A DNA stretch of 11,079 bases. Source: CAYUVA01 sp964448115 [NCBI: uncultured bacterium]. Its GTDB lineage: Bacteria > CAYUVA01. Shown here one piece after another: positions 7,536 to 11,079 of this stretch. Made by a program: the position numbers and the translations under genes. Within the stretch, counting starts at the first letter, position 1; the number at the start of each line of letters is the position of its first letter. The notes beneath the pieces were generated by a model. That model saw only the letters and a program-made list of their open reading frames with translations. It did no database searches and was not told the origin of the DNA. The DNA is taken from positions 1 through 11,079 of the forward strand of contig CAYUVA010000064.1 in the NCBI GenBank assembly GCA_964448115.1. The letters run 5' to 3'.

Positions 7536-7757
7536 ATGAAAACAAAGGCTCAGATGGTAGTTAAACAGAATAAATCCCTGGTAAAAAAGTGCATTAAAGA
7601 CGGCGAGGTGGAATACTTCGATGAGTGCAAATGGGGATTAGCAGACGAGCTCTTCGGCTTTATGTTATGCGCACCAAGAAAAACAGTGGGGAGGGTATCC
7701 ACTCCTTTACCTGGGTGTCGCAATCTATTTGCTGGTCTTTTAGGTTTCAAGGCATAG
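7536..7757 (+). CDS. small hypothetical protein or gene fragment
   Basis: This 73-codon frame starts 3 bases after the terminal repeat unit of array D. No Shine-Dalgarno sequence precedes it. Residues 1-45 look protein-like, a charged helical stretch including VEYFDECKWGLADELFGFML, but I recognise no family. From about 7665 the frame becomes less convincing. The frame offset by two bases reads on through RTKKNSGEGIHSFTWVSQS to a stop near 7790, so a frameshifted relic of a longer gene is possible. It may equally be a chance frame. Confidence 0.3.
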   Translation: MKTKAQMVVKQNKSLVKKCIKDGEVEYFDECKWGLADELFGFMLCAPRKTVGRVSTPLPGCRNLFAGLLGFKA

Positions 7758-7968
7758 AGATCGCTATTTTATCATTTAAGCACTGACTACCAGCGCCTCG
7801 GTGTCTCTAATTACGTTAATTTTACCAAGGCCAGCCACTGATTCCGATTCCCCAGGCGGCAAATAACCGCGAGATCAAGCACATTTATGAAGCTATCATA
7901 GACTCTTGGTCATTATCAACCACTTATGACGCATTTACTGTCTGAATCACAGAAGTCATATTTATCAC
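7758..7968. other. intergenic stretch with no confident gene
   Basis: No gene or repeat array can be supported here. On the minus strand, 7776-7874 is open for 32 codons and ends at TAA, reading LPPGESESVAGLGKINVIRD near its middle. It has no start codon of its own except internal GTG triplets. It might be the tail of a decayed gene, but it is too short to claim. Confidence 0.4.
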
Positions 7969-7997
7969 TTGACATCAAGAATTAAACTTGGTATAAT
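7969..7997 (+). promoter_or_regulatory. consensus sigma-70 promoter of the Kelch gene
   Basis: TTGACA at 7969-7974 and TATAAT at 7992-7997 both match consensus perfectly with a 17-bp spacer. TG at 7989-7990 adds an extended -10. Transcription would start near 8004, leaving a leader of about 65 nt before the ATG at 8070. No operator palindrome is evident, which suggests strong, possibly constitutive expression. Confidence 0.85.
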
Positions 7998-8069
7998 AAT
8001 ATATGATAATGATTACAAAATAACAAAAAAAATAAGTACACAACTAGAAAATAGAGATGGTTACTTAAT

Positions 8070-10301
8070 ATGTTGCATTTAGTATTAAAAACAGGTCTTA
8101 TTTTCAGCCATATAAATAAAACTATAAAATATATATCACTATTTATTATAATCATATTTTATCATTTTTCGTATGGAGAATCACTAAATTTTTTATCTTG
8201 GAGGACATTATTGCCTTTTTATAAAAATAGATACTCCTCAATTTATAAAGGAAAATTAATATTTGATCCTAACTTAAAAAACCTCGTAATGGTTAATCTA
8301 AATGGAGAGGTTTGGAAATATAATGAATATAAATGGGATTATATATACATCTATAAAAGTACTGTTTATCCAAAGTATTGCGAAACAATTTTTGACGATG
8401 AAAAGGATTGTATTTGTGCTGTTGATTCAGGTATGAATGTGTTTTATCTTATGGATAGTGTTTGGCAGAGAGTTGTCCCTACCAGTAAACCCGAATTTAT
8501 ACCTCGCTTAAATTTCGGAATCTGTTATGATGCAGATAGAAAAAGGATTATCTTATTTGGAGGTTATTTTAATGGCTCTCCATATTATTTAAATGATACA
8601 TGGGTATTTGATGGAACTAACTGGAATGAAATAACAACTCACCCTATTCCTCCCGCAAGGGCTGGACATCAATTGATATATTATAATTATCGTCATAAAG
8701 CTGTCTTATTTGGAGGTACAAGAACAAATGGCAGATTAAACGATACATGGGAGTTTGACGGTAAAGATTGGTATGAGCTCAACTGTACAGTAGCTCCATC
8801 TATAAGATCAAATCATCAAATGGTTTTTGTACCACATAGAAATATAATTCTTTGCTTCGGCGGTTATGGCTATCCATGTTCCTATGATCTTTATGATACA
8901 TGGGCATATAACAACCAGGGATGGCATGAGATCAAAACACATCGTTATCCACTATTTACCGGACCTATTGGATATGATCCGATTCAAGACAGAATTGTAA
9001 TGATTGGACCAAATTCAGAAACATGGGAATTTGATTTCCAAGATTGGAATCAAATTAGACCACCTCTTCCATATCCTAAAGGTAGAAGAGAACATGCTAT
9101 GGCTTATGACGAGGACAGAGGTACAACTGTTATGTTTGGCGGTTGGGGAATATCGGATGATGATGGAACTTGGGAATTTACAGATCATAAATGGGTAAAC
9201 AATGATACAAGAAATTTATCATCCTCTATTGAAGAACCTCAAATGGCTTATGATAGCACTCGGAAAAAAATGGTGATTTTCAGGGGGGATTTTGTTAGTG
9301 AAACATGGGAGTATAATTCGATAGACTGGGAACTAAGAGTTGAGCATGCTCCTTGTCATCCATATTTACAGTCGATAGGAGGATGTTTCCGATTTGATTG
9401 TGCAATGACTTATGACAAAATATTAAGGGGATGTGTGCTTTATGGAGGATATTTTTGGTGGAATATGGAAGGTTATACCCTCAATGATATTTCGTTATAT
9501 GATGGAACAAATTGGATATTATTAGGGTTACAGCAAACTGCAATTCGACATACCCTCACTTTCCATGAGGGCTTGAATCGAACAGTACTGCTTCAAGCTC
9601 CAAACTCTAATGAATTATACTATCTAGACTGTGCCCCATACGGTTTAGATTGTAGCTGGTCAGCATTACCAAATCCAAATCCACCAGAGCCGAGATCTAA
9701 TTCCGTTATTATATATAACTCCGCAAGACGCTCATTATTTCTGTTTGGGGGTGGCTTGGAGGATAATACTGTTTATCACGATGCGATTAAAATGTATAAT
9801 GAATTATGGGAATATAAAGATTATCGATGGATTAAATATGATTTATCATTAAAACCATGTCCTATATGGAAGCATTGTATGATATATGATAAGAAGGAGG
9901 ATGAAGCTATTCTCTTCGGTGGTGAGTATATTGAAATTAAGCCAGATACTTGGATTTTATACAATCCATTGTATTTGGAGGGCTATTTTAGACCTAAGGT
10001 ATTTCTTGCCGGTTTTTGGGATACTAGACTTGTAGAAGGTGAACATGGAAACTTAAAAATTTTTTTAATAGCACAAGCCTGGAAAGACCTACAAGTGAAA
10101 AAGGCGATAATTCCAAACTCCAGACATCCAGAACCAGACATTATAATCCCCGGTATAGACGGTGATGATAATCATTATTTCTATCTAGAGGTCGAACTAA
10201 CAATGGCACCTTCCTCTGAGAAATACCTGGTTCAATTTCTTGTAGAGGATTCCATTGGATATTATTCAGAACCATGGCCTTATCTTGTTGTTCATCATTG
10301 A
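8070..10301 (+). CDS. secreted Kelch-repeat beta-propeller protein
   Basis: This 743-residue protein begins with a signal peptide: a hydrophobic core at about 21-35 and likely cleavage after SYG (36). It should be exported or surface-exposed. From about residue 50 to 640 it is made of 10 to 12 Kelch-type blades. The clear ones carry H or a polar residue, a YD turn, a hydrophobic strand ending in FGG, then NDTWEFDG and a conserved W, as in residues 145-190. Several blades are degenerate, for example GPNSETWEF without the double glycine. The number of blades is enough for two propellers. A separate C-terminal region (about 645-743), starting near PKVFLAGFWDTRL, lacks Kelch motifs and looks beta-rich. 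Kelch propellers usually bind proteins or glycans. I see no catalytic motif and cannot name a ligand. The gene is much richer in A+T than its left neighbours, which suggests transfer. A weak purine stretch (AGAGATGG, 8052-8059) is the only candidate ribosome binding site. Confidence 0.85.
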   Translation: MLHLVLKTGLIFSHINKTIKYISLFIIIIFYHFSYGESLNFLSWRTLLPFYKNRYSSIYKGKLIFDPNLKNLVMVNLNGEVWKYNEYKWDYIYIYKSTVYPKYCETIFDDEKDCICAVDSGMNVFYLMDSVWQRVVPTSKPEFIPRLNFGICYDADRKRIILFGGYFNGSPYYLNDTWVFDGTNWNEITTHPIPPARAGHQLIYYNYRHKAVLFGGTRTNGRLNDTWEFDGKDWYELNCTVAPSIRSNHQMVFVPHRNIILCFGGYGYPCSYDLYDTWAYNNQGWHEIKTHRYPLFTGPIGYDPIQDRIVMIGPNSETWEFDFQDWNQIRPPLPYPKGRREHAMAYDEDRGTTVMFGGWGISDDDGTWEFTDHKWVNNDTRNLSSSIEEPQMAYDSTRKKMVIFRGDFVSETWEYNSIDWELRVEHAPCHPYLQSIGGCFRFDCAMTYDKILRGCVLYGGYFWWNMEGYTLNDISLYDGTNWILLGLQQTAIRHTLTFHEGLNRTVLLQAPNSNELYYLDCAPYGLDCSWSALPNPNPPEPRSNSVIIYNSARRSLFLFGGGLEDNTVYHDAIKMYNELWEYKDYRWIKYDLSLKPCPIWKHCMIYDKKEDEAILFGGEYIEIKPDTWILYNPLYLEGYFRPKVFLAGFWDTRLVEGEHGNLKIFLIAQAWKDLQVKKAIIPNSRHPEPDIIIPGIDGDDNHYFYLEVELTMAPSSEKYLVQFLVEDSIGYYSEPWPYLVVHH

Positions 10302-10440
10302 AGCAGGAAATATGCGATTAATCTAAAAACTAATCCCAAAGTAACTATCTTTTTTAGGGAATCTAAACAAATTATTATGGTGCTCAAATATACTTAATGT
10401 GATAAACTATAAATTTACAATATAAACATAAATTGAAATA
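10302..10440. other. AT-rich intergenic segment after the Kelch gene
   Basis: This stretch is AT-rich like the Kelch gene and contains no gene. CTAAAAA at 10323-10329 can pair with TTTTTAG at 10351-10357 across a long loop, but this is too weak to call a terminator. The segment stops abruptly at 10440, where the transposon-associated gene remnant begins. Confidence 0.5.
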
Positions 10441-10725
10441 GATGGTCTGAAGCAGTTCCTTGAGCCTTTTGTAGTTTTGCATTCACAGGGAAATCTTCTC
10501 CTCCAAGTCTTTAGGTACATGGATCATCTTCCTTTTGCAATTTACCAATATGGACAGGCAAAGAAAGATATGCAGCTCGCCTTTTTGGCATTTACATCCT
10601 TTCTTCCCGCACTTTCGAGCCATAGTTACCAGGCTTCCGCAGAGAAACGGATAGTTATGAGCCAGCCTTGTCAACTCTGCTCTAGCGGCTCGTTCATTTG
10701 CCGAGAGAAATCCGCGATGTTTCAT
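10441..10725 (-). pseudogene. truncated DUF6788-type, transposon-associated gene with in-frame stop
   Basis: Read on the minus strand from ATG at 10725, the first 80 residues match the DUF6788-type proteins often encoded just upstream of transposases. The core is GSLVTMARKCGKKGCKC, with C39, C44 and C46 as a likely zinc-binding set, followed by a basic strand ending in MIHVPKDLEEK. A TGA at 10485-10483 interrupts the gene. Past it, the same frame continues as MQNYKRLKELLQTI, the usual helical continuation of the family, where I would expect a Trp codon (TGG) at the stop. Homology ends exactly at 10441, where sequence turns AT-rich. No transposase follows. The gene is therefore both nonsense-mutated and truncated, a relic of an insertion sequence. 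The family assignment comes from memory of the motif. Confidence 0.75.
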
Positions 10726-10727
10726 AG

Positions 10728-10734
10728 CACCCCC
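10728..10734 (-). promoter_or_regulatory. ribosome binding site of the DUF6788-type gene
   Basis: On the minus strand GGGGGTG, within TTAGGGGGTGCT, lies 2 bases before the ATG, with the AGGGGG core 4 to 5 bases away. It supports the start at 10725 and implies that the gene was recently functional. Confidence 0.6.
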
Positions 10735-10749
10735 TAACTGTTAGTATTT

Positions 10750-10778
10750 CTTATAACAGAATGTAAATAATTTGTCAA
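10750..10778 (-). promoter_or_regulatory. sigma-70 promoter of the DUF6788-type gene
   Basis: On the minus strand TTGACA (10778-10773) and TATAAG (10755-10750) are separated by 17 bp. The -35 box is perfect and the -10 box is one base off. Transcription would start near 10743 and read leftward into the gene remnant, opposite to the Kelch gene. Confidence 0.7.
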
Positions 10779-10833
10779 GGGGAGAATAAGTGCGATTTTG
10801 CTTATTGGTAAAAAATGTATAGGGATTGCCTAT

Positions 10834-11079
10834 CTAAATATATTCAGAGTGTAGCCTTGCGGAAGTTCTGTATTTTTCGAGAATTGTTTGAATTATGCGC
10901 TCTCGGAGTGCTATAATAGCGCTACCGACAACCTACTGCTCGCTTTCGTCATAAAGAACGATAATTCCTTGACCGATATCGACGCCGATAGCCTGGCGAG
11001 GTTTACCTAAGAGATATACAGCACATCTGCTTCCTCGTCATATTCCCAGCTCAACATCGAGTCACTTTCAAGGATTTTT
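10834..11079 (-). pseudogene. DUF2283-family pseudogene, partial at the window edge
   Basis: On the minus strand the frame reads MLSWEYDEEADVLYIS from ATG 11057, the hallmark opening of DUF2283 proteins, then hits TAG at 11009-11007. Shifting by one base, as if a T were lost, restores the family sequence LGKPRQAIGVDIGQGIIVLY. A second stop, TAG at 10935-10933, follows DESEQ. The same frame then continues VVGSAIIALRERIIQTILEK to a final TAG at 10836-10834. Two independent lesions make this a pseudogene. The frame upstream of 11057 is open to the window edge (KILESDS), so the true start may lie outside. DUF2283 proteins are small, of unknown function, and some sit in toxin-antitoxin-like pairs. 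No partner is visible here. Confidence 0.75.

Noticed and set aside
9004-9198. 64-codon plus-strand frame inside the Kelch gene
   Set aside because: It is an out-of-frame shadow within a continuous run of Kelch blades.
10323-10357. Intrinsic terminator after the Kelch gene
   Set aside because: The stem is 7 bp and almost all A-T with a loop over 20 bases, too weak to support.
10477-10737. 86-codon plus-strand frame opposite the DUF6788-type remnant
   Set aside because: The minus strand has the family motif, promoter and ribosome binding site; the plus frame is its antisense.
10850-11010. Plus-strand open frame reading ENCLNYALSECYNSATDN
   Set aside because: It is the antisense of the DUF2283 pseudogene, which explains its protein-like look; it has no start or ribosome binding site.

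Overview
The window comes from a bacterial chromosome, most likely an uncultured Gram-negative-type (diderm) lineage. The evidence is a PilT-family type IV pilus ATPase, a Cache-PAS-GAF histidine kinase, the standard genetic code, and short periodic repeats filling every gap of the left two thirds. I cannot assign a phylum from the sequence alone.

Left block (1-7532), about half G+C or more by eye, all genes on the + strand. It holds three large genes: a solitary terminase-like ATPase/nuclease (151-1563), a 908-residue membrane sensor histidine kinase (1753-4479), and a 917-residue protein joining about fifteen HEAT repeats to a complete PilT-type ATPase (4650-7403). The gaps around them carry arrays of 8-bp units whose sequence differs from place to place (ACGGTATC-like, CCACGAAG-like, ACGCAAAG-like). 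At three loci the array ends in the same terminal unit, ACATCCTA. The terminase gene lies between two copies of a 40-bp direct repeat that differ at one base. The kinase and the pilus ATPase could both act in environmental sensing and surface motility, but only their adjacency suggests this.

Middle block (about 7533-10440) is strongly AT-rich, roughly one third G+C by eye, and lacks the 8-bp arrays. A 73-codon unrecognised reading frame stands at its left edge. A consensus sigma-70 promoter (TTGACA, 17 bp, TATAAT, with an extended -10) drives a 743-residue secreted Kelch-repeat protein with a separate C-terminal beta-rich domain. The composition change and the debris beside it suggest acquired DNA.

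Right block (10441-11079) is a graveyard on the minus strand. It contains a truncated DUF6788-type gene of the kind seen next to transposases, still carrying a good promoter and ribosome binding site but with an in-frame TGA and an abrupt end at 10441. Beyond it is a DUF2283-family pseudogene with one frameshift and one nonsense codon, running off the right edge of the window.
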